Shown here piece after piece: positions 42,829 through 50,400 of a stretch of DNA of 64,000 nucleotides. The translations under genes were made by a program, and so were the position numbers. This stretch comes from GCA-2731375 sp964590195 (GTDB lineage: Bacteria; Pseudomonadota; Alphaproteobacteria; GCA-2731375). Location: assembly GCA_964590195.1 (NCBI GenBank), contig CAZPWJ010000011.1, positions 1 through 64,000 on the forward strand. Direction: 5' to 3'. The notes under the pieces were generated by a model that saw nothing but the letters and a program-made list of their open reading frames with translations, was not told the origin of the DNA and ran no database searches. Position 1 is the stretch's first letter; every line of letters begins with the position of its first letter.

Positions 42829-43980
42829 CTAGACCTCCAGATCGGGGAGATCGATCCAGCGCCGCTCGGCCCAGCTTTGCAGGCCCGCCTCGGCCAGTTG
42901 CACGCCCTTGGCGCCTTCCAGCAGATTCCATTTGAAATCGCATTCGCCGTTCAGATGGCGGATGAACAATTCCCACTCCGCCTTGAAGGCGTTGTCGTAG
43001 GGCACTGTATCGGGAACTTCTTCCCATCCGTCCTTGTAATCGATCGCCGGCGGGATATCTGGGTTCCAGACCGGCATGGGCGTGTTAACCCGCGATTGGG
43101 TGCGGCAGCGGCGCAGACCGGCCACGGCGGAACCATGGGTGCCATCCACATGCAGGGTCAACAGATCGTCCCGGCGTACACGGGTTACCCAGGAGGAATT
43201 GAACTGCACGATAATATCACCATCCAGCTGGAACGTGGCGTAGGCCGCATCGTCCGTGTCGGGCTTGTACGCTTCATTGTTTTCATCCCAGCGCGTGGGA
43301 ATATGGGTCGCGCCCAGGCAACTGACGGACTTCACGGCGCCAAAGGTATTGTCCAGCAGATAGCGCCAATGGCACAGCATATCCAGGATGATGCCGCCGC
43401 CCTCGTCCTTGCGATAGTTCCAGGATGGGCGCTGGGCGGGCTGCAAATCGCCTTCGAAGACCCAATAGCCGAATTCGCCGCGCACCGAGAGGATGCGGCC
43501 AAAAAAGCCGGCATCGATCAGGTATTGCAATTTGCGGATACCGGGCAGGAACAGTTTGTCCTGCACCACGCCGTGTTTGACGCCGGCGGCCTTGGCCTTT
43601 TGATAGACCCCGTAGGCATCCGTCAAACTATCGGCGGTGGGTTTTTCGCAATAAATATCCTTGCCAGCTTCAATGGCCTTGCTCAGCAGACCGGCCCGCG
43701 CTTGCGTGGTGGCGGCATCAAAGAACAGGGTGTCTTCGTGATTGGCGATGGCGGCATCCAGATCATTGGTCCAGCGGCTGAGGCCGTGTTCCCGCGCCAG
43801 GGCGCCGACACGGCCCGCATCCCGTCCCACCAGGATCGGATCCGGCATGACGCGGGTACCGTCGGCCAGCTCCAGGCCGCCGGCTTCCATGATTTCGAGG
43901 ATCGAACGGATCAGGTGCTGGTTCTTGCCCATGCGCCCGGTGACGCCGTTCATGATGATACCAAGGCGTTTTTCACTCAT
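42829..43980 (-). CDS. Gfo/Idh/MocA-family NAD(P)-dependent dehydrogenase 2
   Basis: The protein has 383 residues. It begins MSEKRLGIIMNGVTGRMGKNQHL, a Rossmann motif of the Gfo/Idh type. The conserved lysine lies in DIYCEKPTADSLTDAY. GGGIILDMLCHWRYLLDNTFG contains the usual His/Asp segment of the substrate domain. The likely role is oxidation or reduction of a sugar-derived alcohol. It is coupled to the DUF993 gene (2-nt gap) and preceded by the ABC ATPase gene (2-nt gap). The exact substrate is unknown. Confidence 0.85.
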   Translation of the reverse strand: MSEKRLGIIMNGVTGRMGKNQHLIRSILEIMEAGGLELADGTRVMPDPILVGRDAGRVGALAREHGLSRWTNDLDAAIANHEDTLFFDAATTQARAGLLSKAIEAGKDIYCEKPTADSLTDAYGVYQKAKAAGVKHGVVQDKLFLPGIRKLQYLIDAGFFGRILSVRGEFGYWVFEGDLQPAQRPSWNYRKDEGGGIILDMLCHWRYLLDNTFGAVKSVSCLGATHIPTRWDENNEAYKPDTDDAAYATFQLDGDIIVQFNSSWVTRVRRDDLLTLHVDGTHGSAVAGLRRCRTQSRVNTPMPVWNPDIPPAIDYKDGWEEVPDTVPYDNAFKAEWELFIRHLNGECDFKWNLLEGAKGVQLAEAGLQSWAERRWIDLPDLEV

Positions 43981-43982
43981 AA

Positions 43983-44750
43983 TTATTCCATCCCCAAAAG
44001 TTTATAGATCCGGCGGGTGTAGTCGCCGAAAGCTTCCGTTGTTTTCAGATCCAGGCCGCGCGGATGCGGAAGATCGACGAGAAAGTTGTCGGCCATACGA
44101 GCCGGTCCCGCGGTCAGAACCACCACGCGGCTGCCGAGAAAGACCGCTTCCTGGATGCCATGGGTGACAAAGACAATCGTCTTGCCGCTTTCGCTCCAGA
44201 TACGCAGCAGTTCCAGGTTCATCTTTTCCCGCGTCAGGGCATCCAGCGCCCCAAACGGTTCGTCCATCAGGATCAATTTCGGATCATGCACCAGAGCCCG
44301 GGCGATGGCGGCGCGCTGCTGCATGCCGCCCGACAGCTCGTAAGGATAGCTCTGCTCGAAACCGGTCAGGCCGACCATTTCCAGCAGATGGCCAGCGCGC
44401 TCCCGCGCCTCCGCCATGGGCTGGCCAAGAAGTTCCGCGGGCAACAGAACGTTGTCCATGACCCGGCGCCATTTCAACAACAAGGGCTGTTGAAAGACCA
44501 TGCCGATATCCTTGGCCGGATCAAAGCTATCCGTCTTGCTGCCAATCCGCACAGTGCCTTCTTCGTGGGAATGCAGACCGGCGAGAATTTTCAACACCGT
44601 GGTCTTGCCGCAGCCGGACGGCCCGACCATGGCCACCAGTTCGCCGGCCTCCACATCAAAGGTCACGTCGGAGACGGCAAGGAAATCCTCTTTCCGGCCG
44701 CGATAGACCTTGCGCACGCCTTCAAGGCTGATAAACGAGGACTGATCCAT
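43983..44750 (-). CDS. NitT/TauT-type ABC transporter ATPase
   Basis: The protein has 255 residues. Walker A is GPSGCGKTT, the signature LSGGMQQRAAIARAL, Walker B LILMDEPFGALD, and the H-loop is FVTHGIQEAVF. Its ending RGLDLKTTEAFGDYTRRIYKLL is usual for nitrate/sulfonate/taurine transporter ATPases. It works with the permease that ends immediately before it (TAGATG) and, from context, with the divergent binding protein at 47.4 kb. Confidence 0.9.
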   Translation of the reverse strand: MDQSSFISLEGVRKVYRGRKEDFLAVSDVTFDVEAGELVAMVGPSGCGKTTVLKILAGLHSHEEGTVRIGSKTDSFDPAKDIGMVFQQPLLLKWRRVMDNVLLPAELLGQPMAEARERAGHLLEMVGLTGFEQSYPYELSGGMQQRAAIARALVHDPKLILMDEPFGALDALTREKMNLELLRIWSESGKTIVFVTHGIQEAVFLGSRVVVLTAGPARMADNFLVDLPHPRGLDLKTTEAFGDYTRRIYKLLGME

Positions 44751-45521
44751 CTATTCCATCCGGGCGTCGGAGACGACCAGCAGGCGCTCCAACAGCAAAA
44801 CTATGGCGTACAGCGTGACGCCGACGGCGGTGATCATCAGCACGGCCATGAACATCCCCGCCGTGTCCAGGGTCACCTGGACCTGCATCATCAGATAGCC
44901 CAGGCCTTCCTCGGAGGCGATGAACTCGCCCACGATGGCGCCTGCAACCGCCAGCACCACGGCCACCTTCATGCCGGAAAAGATAAACGGCAGGGCGCCG
45001 GGCAGCTGGATTTTGGTGAAGATCTGCCAGCGCGAGGCGCGCAGGGTGCGCACCAGATCGATCAGTTCCGGCTCCACCTCGCCCAGGCCACGGGTCGTGG
45101 TAATCAGGATGGGCAGGAAACAGATCGAGAATGCAATCAGAATGTTCGGGCCCAGGCCATAGGAGAACCAGACAATGAAGATCGGCCCCAGGGCGACTTT
45201 CGGGATCATGTTCAGGGACACGATCAAGGGCATCAGGGCATCGTTCAACCAACGCGACCAGGAAAACAAGACCGCCAAGGTAACGCCCACCACCACAGCT
45301 AGCCAAAAGCCGCCAAAGACCGAAGCGGCGGTGATCATGGTGTTATGAACCCAGCGGTAATCCTCGAATTCCAGCAACGTTGCAAACGTATCCAGGGGCG
45401 CGGGCATGATGTAGGGCTCGACCTCGCCCAGGGTAATCCAGGCCTGCCAGGCCAGCACGGCCAGCAGGTGCATGACGATGATCAGCACCCACTTGCGCAG
45501 TTTTTCCCGGCCGTCATCCAT
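44751..45521 (-). CDS. NitT/TauT-type ABC transporter permease
   Basis: The protein has about 256 residues from the ATG at 45521; its ribosome site is weak because the start overlaps the previous gene's end. About six hydrophobic helices are seen. The ATPase-docking loop is ELIDLVRTLRASRWQIFTKIQLPGALPFIFSGM. It forms the inner-membrane pore. The stop codon abuts the ATPase start, and the DapA-like gene stops 1 nt upstream. The substrate is not encoded in the permease sequence. Confidence 0.88.
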   Translation of the reverse strand: MDDGREKLRKWVLIIVMHLLAVLAWQAWITLGEVEPYIMPAPLDTFATLLEFEDYRWVHNTMITAASVFGGFWLAVVVGVTLAVLFSWSRWLNDALMPLIVSLNMIPKVALGPIFIVWFSYGLGPNILIAFSICFLPILITTTRGLGEVEPELIDLVRTLRASRWQIFTKIQLPGALPFIFSGMKVAVVLAVAGAIVGEFIASEEGLGYLMMQVQVTLDTAGMFMAVLMITAVGVTLYAIVLLLERLLVVSDARME

Positions 45522-45522
45522 G

Positions 45523-46584
45523 CTAGTCGAGCCAGCGCAGCAGATTGGCGGCCACGAAATCATCGTCGCAGAGGTGGGGATAATCCGCCACGACGCGGTC
45601 CAGTTCCTCCGCCTGGCCGGGGCTCATGGCTTCGTCCGGGTTTAGGCACCAGGTACCCTGCAACAGGCCCTGGCGGCGCAGCACTTCATGGCAGCCGGCG
45701 ATGCAACCGGCAAAATCATTGACCACATCGAACAGCACGCCGTTGGCATCGGTGATCTGGCTGTCCAGTTGCAGCAGCTCCGCATCGACGCTGCCGGCGG
45801 CCACGGCGGCATGGGCCCTGGCCAAATACTCCACCGCCGGTTTGACCCAGACGCTCCAATGTCCCAGCAGGCCGCCGCGAAAGCGGACCACGACGGTCTC
45901 GTCGCCCCGTCGTACCGCAAACGGCGTGATCAGATCCATCAGGATATGATCATCGTTGCCCGTATACAGACTGACCCGATTCTCGGCCCCCGCCGCGACC
46001 ACGCCGCGCACCACATCCAGGGTGCGGTAGCGGTTGAAGGGCGCGACCTTGATGGCGATGACATTGTCGATGGCGGCAAAGCGGCGCCAAAATTCAGCGG
46101 ACAGCACAATGCCGCCAACGGCAGGCTGTAGATAAAAGCCAACCAGCGGGATGCGCGCCGCCACGGCCTCGCAATGGGCGATCAAGGCGTCTTCATCGGC
46201 GCCCTTATGGGCGGCGAGGCTCAGCAAGCCCGCATGATAGCCGAGGCCCAGCGCGGTATCGGCCTCCGCCAGCGCCTGTTCGGTGGAGCCGACCAGGCCG
46301 GCGATCATAACGAGGGGCCGATCCGTCCAGGCAGCGGCTGTTTCCGCCGCCATGCGCAAGACCGGTTCGTACAGGCCCTCGTCACGGATTTCGAACTGTG
46401 TCGTATGCACCCCGACCGCCAGTCCGCCCGCGCCCGCATCCAGGTAATAGCGGGTTAGGGCACGCTGATGGCGTTGATCAAGCTGCCGGTTTTCAGTCAG
46501 AGCCAGGGGATGGGCCGGGATGACGACGCCCTGACGCAGCTGCATCAGAACCTCCCGTGGCAGTTCCTCACGATGTAAGGCCAT
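45523..46584 (-). CDS. DapA-family (N-acetylneuraminate lyase-like) TIM-barrel protein
   Basis: The protein has 353 residues. HPLALTENRQLDQRHQRALTRYYLDAGAGGLAVGVHTTQFE is a DapA-family opening. The conserved lysine is in VIAIKVAPFNRYRTL, the Schiff-base site of class I lyases. The usual YxxxT-type segment precedes it in LVGFYLQPAVGGIVL. It probably catalyses a retro-aldol reaction on a 2-oxo-acid or keto-sugar. It is the first catabolic gene after tetR, and the palindromic operator lies 13 nt upstream of its start. The substrate is unknown; the DUF993 paralogue further down is a diverged relative. Confidence 0.85.
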   Translation of the reverse strand: MALHREELPREVLMQLRQGVVIPAHPLALTENRQLDQRHQRALTRYYLDAGAGGLAVGVHTTQFEIRDEGLYEPVLRMAAETAAAWTDRPLVMIAGLVGSTEQALAEADTALGLGYHAGLLSLAAHKGADEDALIAHCEAVAARIPLVGFYLQPAVGGIVLSAEFWRRFAAIDNVIAIKVAPFNRYRTLDVVRGVVAAGAENRVSLYTGNDDHILMDLITPFAVRRGDETVVVRFRGGLLGHWSVWVKPAVEYLARAHAAVAAGSVDAELLQLDSQITDANGVLFDVVNDFAGCIAGCHEVLRRQGLLQGTWCLNPDEAMSPGQAEELDRVVADYPHLCDDDFVAANLLRWLD

Positions 46585-46597
46585 ATCGTTTTCCTTA

Positions 46598-46617
46598 AAG
46601 TAACTGAACGGTTACTT
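46598..46617. promoter_or_regulatory. Palindromic operator candidate at tetR 3' end / operon start
   Basis: AAGTAAC-TGAACG-GTTACTT has perfect 7-nt arms with a 6-nt centre. Its core GTAAC-N6-GTTAC is shared, with identical spacing, with the site at 47305-47320. It overlaps the tetR stop codon and lies 13 nt before the DapA-like start. It is a plausible binding site for the TetR protein encoded next to it. Confidence 0.7.
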
Positions 46618-47284
46618 AGTCTACCTGAGCGGGCCGGTCAAGGGGCCGCAGATAACCCATTACAACATCAATCACATGCGCCCGCCGCGCCGCCAATTCC
46701 TCTGCCGAGGAGAGGTCGCGGTCAATGATTGTCGAGAGTGTATGGATGTTTGAAAAATAAAAATAGGCCACCGAAGCATTGGTAATAAAGACCTGTACGG
46801 GATCGGCATCGGATCGGAATACCCCCGCTGCAACACCTCTATTCAGGACATCGGTAATCAGGCCAATAACCGGGCCATGCATGTCCAAAATTGCCTGGCT
46901 GCGGCGCACATGCCGGGCCTGATGCAGGTTTTCACTGTTCAGCAGATTGATGAAATAGGGCGCCTTGATAAAATAATCGAAGGTGAAGGCGACCAGCCGC
47001 CGCATGCCTTCCTCGGGCGACAAATCATCCAGGTTCAGTTCCAGCTCGGCACTGCGGATTTCGCTATAGGCAAATTCCAGTACCGCCAGGAACAGATCAT
47101 CCTTGTTGCCGAAATAATGGTACAGCATACGCTTGTTGGCGCCGGCCCTTTCCGCGATCTGATCGACACGGGCACCGCCGAGACCTTTTTCGGAAAACTC
47201 CGCCAACGCCGCCTGCAGGATTCGCTCCTTGGCCGCTTGCGGGTCCCGCTTATTCTTGGCGGTCGATGCGTTGACAGAGACCAT
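46616..47284 (-). CDS. TetR-family transcriptional regulator
   Basis: The protein has 222 residues. The N-terminal helix-turn-helix is ERILQAALAEFSEKGLGGARVDQIAERAGANKRMLYHYFGNKDDLFLAVL, a clear TetR DNA-binding domain that is RutR-like in style. The C-terminal ligand domain contains FDYFIKAPYFINLLNSENLHQARH. It likely represses the downstream operon, itself and the divergent binding-protein gene, with relief by the imported substrate or an intermediate. Two matching palindromes flank the gene. The ligand is unknown. Confidence 0.9.
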   Translation of the reverse strand: MVSVNASTAKNKRDPQAAKERILQAALAEFSEKGLGGARVDQIAERAGANKRMLYHYFGNKDDLFLAVLEFAYSEIRSAELELNLDDLSPEEGMRRLVAFTFDYFIKAPYFINLLNSENLHQARHVRRSQAILDMHGPVIGLITDVLNRGVAAGVFRSDADPVQVFITNASVAYFYFSNIHTLSTIIDRDLSSAEELAARRAHVIDVVMGYLRPLDRPAQVD

Positions 47285-47304
47285 GCGGTCAACCTATGTT
47301 TCCG

Positions 47305-47320
47305 GTAACCAGTTGGTTAC
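47305..47320. promoter_or_regulatory. Palindromic operator candidate between tetR and binding-protein gene
   Basis: GTAACCAGTTGGTTAC is a perfect palindrome centred between the divergent tetR and SBP genes, 20 nt upstream of tetR and 78 nt upstream of the SBP start. It shares GTAAC-N6-GTTAC with the other site. Position and symmetry fit autoregulation and joint control of the SBP gene by the TetR protein. Confidence 0.75.
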
Positions 47321-47398
47321 AAGAGCTATCTAAATTTTTCCGGTTTAGCAAGGCGTTGATGCATCCGGATTAAACAAAACGTTTCGGGGAGACTAAAA

Positions 47399-48391
47399 AT
47401 GAAATTTACGAAATTCGTCCTCGCGGCCCTCTTCGGCCTCGTATTGACGGGTGGTTCCGCGCAGGCAGCGGAAAAACTCAGCTTCATTCTGAATTGGGTG
47501 GCGGGCGGCGATCACGCTCCGGTTTACTGGGCCAAGGCCCAGGGCTGGTACGCGGACGCCGGCATTGACCTGACCATCGAGCAGGGCAAGGGCTCCACCC
47601 TGTCCTCACAGCGTGTCGGCATTGGCAAGAACCAGCTTGGCATCGCCGATCTGGGTACCGCTCTAGTCAACAAAGGCAAGGGCGCCGACCTGGTCGCGGT
47701 CTTCAACATTTATGCCAACTCACCCTATGGCTTTTATTGGAAGAAAAGCTCCGGCATCAAGAACATCAAGGATTTCGCCGGCAGGAAAATCGGCAACCCG
47801 CCGTGGGATGCGGCGCGTCAAATGTGGCCCGCCTTTGCCAAGTCCGCCGGCATGGCGCCTGACTCGGTTACCTGGGTGAATGTGAAGCCGAATGCGAAAA
47901 TCGCGGCGTTGAAATCCGATTCCATCGCCGTCACCACCTCATTCTACAACATTCACTTCATCTTCCAGAAAGTGTTCGGCGATGACATGGGCTTCGTTGC
48001 CGGCAAGGATCTCGGCGTCAATCCCTACGGCAATTCGGTGATCGCCAACGGCAAGTACCTGAAAGAGAACCCCGGCGTGGTGAAAAACTTCGTCAAGGTC
48101 ACGCAGAAGGCTTACGCGGCCTGCGCCAAGAACGCAGACCCATGCATCGACGCCCTGCTGGCCGCCAACAGCGGCCTGAAGCGCGGCTCGTCCCTGGCCA
48201 ACTGGGCCTTGGTGAAGGAGTTGATGGACGCCGACAGCTCCCGCAACGGTGCCATCGGCTATTTCGATCCCGCCCGCATGGACGCGGATTACAAATTGAT
48301 CGAGGCCTATTTCAAGCTGAAAGCGCCTTTCGATATCAAAAAGACCTACCGCAATGACTTCCTGGATATGTCCGTGAAGTTCGGCGGCTAA
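47399..48391 (+). CDS. NMT1/THI5-like ABC substrate-binding protein
   Basis: The protein has 330 residues with the signal peptide MKFTKFVLAALFGLVLTG...AQA. LSFILNWVAGGDHAPVYWAKAQGWYADAGIDLTIEQGKGS is the NMT1/SsuA-type opening used by nitrate, taurine, sulfonate and pyrimidine-precursor importers. Periplasmic. It is divergent from the operon that encodes the matching permease and ATPase, with an operator in between. A strong terminator follows. The start has GGGGAG upstream. The ligand is unknown; the pathway genes suggest an acid-sugar-like or related small molecule. Confidence 0.88.
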   Translation: MKFTKFVLAALFGLVLTGGSAQAAEKLSFILNWVAGGDHAPVYWAKAQGWYADAGIDLTIEQGKGSTLSSQRVGIGKNQLGIADLGTALVNKGKGADLVAVFNIYANSPYGFYWKKSSGIKNIKDFAGRKIGNPPWDAARQMWPAFAKSAGMAPDSVTWVNVKPNAKIAALKSDSIAVTTSFYNIHFIFQKVFGDDMGFVAGKDLGVNPYGNSVIANGKYLKENPGVVKNFVKVTQKAYAACAKNADPCIDALLAANSGLKRGSSLANWALVKELMDADSSRNGAIGYFDPARMDADYKLIEAYFKLKAPFDIKKTYRNDFLDMSVKFGG

Positions 48392-48408
48392 GGCACCGCG
48401 AAACTAAG

Positions 48409-48444
48409 ACCGCACCCGGCAACGCGCCCGGGTGCGGTTTTTTT
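48409..48444 (+). terminator. Intrinsic terminator of the binding-protein gene
   Basis: ACCGCACCCGG (48409-48419) and CCGGGTGCGGT (48428-48438) form a perfect 11-bp stem with an 8-nt loop, followed by a T-run. It begins 18 nt after the stop codon of the binding-protein gene. It reads as a strong plus-strand terminator and separates that gene from the convergent GNAT gene. Confidence 0.92.
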
Positions 48445-48449
48445 CTTGC

Positions 48450-49295
48450 CTATCCCAGTTCCGGCCCGGCAATCAGAAAGACCCGCGATGGGTCGTCGAT
48501 AGGTGTATCGGTACCCAACAGCATGCGCATATAGCCGCGCTGTTTGGAAAAACCAGCCTCCGCCAGCCACGCCGCCAAACCCTTATGATGATCGGCGGCA
48601 TCGAGGAAAACCGGCCCCGCATGGTTCGCCAAGGCGGCCTGTAACAAATCCAGCGCATCCGCCTCGCTCTCGGCCGATAAGGGTCCGATCTGAGTCGCCT
48701 GGCGGCCGTCACGGGCCAGAACAAATCCCTGCAAAGCGCCAGCATGCTCCAGCACATAGGCGCGTTCAGGGCAGCGTCCATGCAGATGCGCCAACAGGCC
48801 GGCGCGTCGGACGCCGAAGATCCCTTCGTCCCAAGCCGCCACCGCGTCCAGATCCTCGGCCAGCATGGGCCGCACGCCATCGGGAACAGCCACATCGGGG
48901 CTATCGGCCTGCCAGCGGGTCAGGGAATAGATGTCCTGAAAACCCAAGGGCAGATAGACCTTGCGCCCGGCCTCGGTGGCATCAAGGCCGGCGACCAAAT
49001 TCAGGGCCTCGGCGCGGGCGATACAGCGGCGCATTAGTTGACTGGCCAAGCCTTTCCGTTGCCAATCCGCCGTTACTAAAATCATGGCGATCCAACCGAA
49101 CCGGTCGCCGTAAGGCAGCAGCATGGAACTGGCCACCAGTTCCTCTTCCCGGACCCCGGTGCCCTCGCCCAGTTCCAGCATGAAGCGCCAATCGGCGGCG
49201 TTCTGGTTCCAGCCCGCCTCGACATTCAGGGCCACGGCCTCGTCCGCCTCGGCGGCGGTGAGGTCGCGCCAGATCAGATTTTCAATAGTTGCCAT
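48450..49295 (-). CDS. GNAT-family N-acetyltransferase with C-terminal extension
   Basis: The protein has about 281 residues from the ATG at 49295; a GTG one codon earlier is possible. The N-terminal GNAT domain has IAMILVTADWQRKGLASQLMRRCI as the acetyl-CoA loop and then DATEAGRKVYLPLGFQ. The second half (LDLLQAALANHAGPVFLDAADHHKGLAAWLAEAGFSKQRGYMRML) resembles the extra C-terminal domain of two-part GNATs. The acceptor is unknown. It overlaps the preceding epimerase-like gene by 14 nt and is thus coupled to it. Confidence 0.8.
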   Translation of the reverse strand: MATIENLIWRDLTAAEADEAVALNVEAGWNQNAADWRFMLELGEGTGVREEELVASSMLLPYGDRFGWIAMILVTADWQRKGLASQLMRRCIARAEALNLVAGLDATEAGRKVYLPLGFQDIYSLTRWQADSPDVAVPDGVRPMLAEDLDAVAAWDEGIFGVRRAGLLAHLHGRCPERAYVLEHAGALQGFVLARDGRQATQIGPLSAESEADALDLLQAALANHAGPVFLDAADHHKGLAAWLAEAGFSKQRGYMRMLLGTDTPIDDPSRVFLIAGPELG

Positions 49296-50328
49296 CACGC
49301 ACTTCGAAATGAGTGGGTTTGCCCAGGCTGCCGCCGTCCCTCGCCACCCAGTCGGCGACCCAGTCGACCATGCTGTGCAATGACACCATGGGATAGCCGA
49401 ACAGTTTTTCGGCCCGCGCCGTGTTGATCAACCAGGCTTCCTGTGCCGGCTCCCCCGTCAGTTTGACCTCCAGGCCAAAGCGTTTGCCGAATTCCCGCGC
49501 CAACCAGTCGATGGCGACCACTTCCGGCCCGGTTACATTCAGGGGGCTGGGCGGCGTGGTGCAATGGTGCAGGGCACGCAGCACCTGGGCATTGGCATCA
49601 CCCTGCCAAATGACGTTGGCGTGTCCCATGGTCAGATCAATTTCCGCGCCCGACCAGACCTTTGCCGCGACGTCGTAGAGCACGCCGTAACGCATGTCGA
49701 TGGCATAGCTGAGGCGGATGCTGCGGCCCGGCGTGTCATGCTGGCTGGAGAAGTACTCGAACATCCGCTCCCGGCCCACGCAGGAATTGGCGTAATCCCC
49801 CGGCGGCGGCGTGGCCGCCATGTCCTCGTCGGCGCCTTGGGAATGGATGGAGACGAAGGGGTATACGCAGGCGGTCGAAAAGCTGACGATCCGCGAATTG
49901 CAAAAGCGCTCCGCAACGATGGCCGGAACATGCACGTTCATGGCCCAGGTCAGCTCCTCCGCCCCGGCGGAACCGAACTTGCGCCCGGCCATGAAGACGA
50001 TGTTGGCGATGTCAGGCAAGGCGGCAACCGCGTCCCGGTCCAGCAGATCACAGGTGATGGTTTCGATGCCATGGCCTTGCAGATCCTCGGCCACCCCGGC
50101 CTCGGAAAATCTGGCGACGCCAATGATGCGCTTATCGGGCGCTGCGCGTTTGGCCAGGCGGGCCAACGTAGGCCCCATCTTGCCGCCAACACCCAGCACC
50201 ATGATGTCGCCATCCAGGGCCGCCATGTCGTCGATCAGGGCCTGGGACGGCCGGGTCATGAATTCTTCCAATGCATCCGCATTGGCAAAGCCGGTGGGGA
50301 AGTCCGCGGGTTTCAGTATGTCGTTCAT
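49282..50328 (-). CDS. NAD-dependent epimerase/dehydratase-like protein with altered active site
   Basis: The protein has 348 residues with an extended SDR fold. DIMVLGVGGKMGPTLARLAKRA is a cofactor-binding loop of the Rossmann type (GxxGxxG-like). The Tyr motif reads DYANSCVGRERMFEY. In active epimerases the sequence is YxxxK; here the Lys position is Cys. Ser/Tyr remain (STACVYPFVS and the Tyr above). It is either an atypical reductase or a catalytically weakened homologue. It overlaps the GNAT gene and is divergent from the alcohol dehydrogenase gene. Confidence 0.7.
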   Translation of the reverse strand: MNDILKPADFPTGFANADALEEFMTRPSQALIDDMAALDGDIMVLGVGGKMGPTLARLAKRAAPDKRIIGVARFSEAGVAEDLQGHGIETITCDLLDRDAVAALPDIANIVFMAGRKFGSAGAEELTWAMNVHVPAIVAERFCNSRIVSFSTACVYPFVSIHSQGADEDMAATPPPGDYANSCVGRERMFEYFSSQHDTPGRSIRLSYAIDMRYGVLYDVAAKVWSGAEIDLTMGHANVIWQGDANAQVLRALHHCTTPPSPLNVTGPEVVAIDWLAREFGKRFGLEVKLTGEPAQEAWLINTARAEKLFGYPMVSLHSMVDWVADWVARDGGSLGKPTHFEVRDGNY

Positions 50329-50400
50329 TTATTCCATCTTGCGTTCATGCTCGGGCGCTTGGACAATAGCCGCAACAGGGCATAGCCGGGAAGAGATGAA

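Noticed and set aside
42817..44007. A 396-residue plus-strand frame opposite the DUF993 and Gfo/Idh region.
   Set aside because: It is the complement of real genes with conserved motifs; its composition reflects the third-position GC of the other strand.
44064..45302. A 412-residue plus-strand frame opposite the ABC transporter genes.
   Set aside because: It lies antisense to the ATPase and permease, both of which have intact signature motifs.
48450..50328. The GNAT and epimerase-like genes as members of the TetR operon.
   Set aside because: They lie beyond the strong terminator of the binding-protein gene, on the opposite strand, and have no GTAAC-N6-GTTAC site in front. They are treated as a separate unit.
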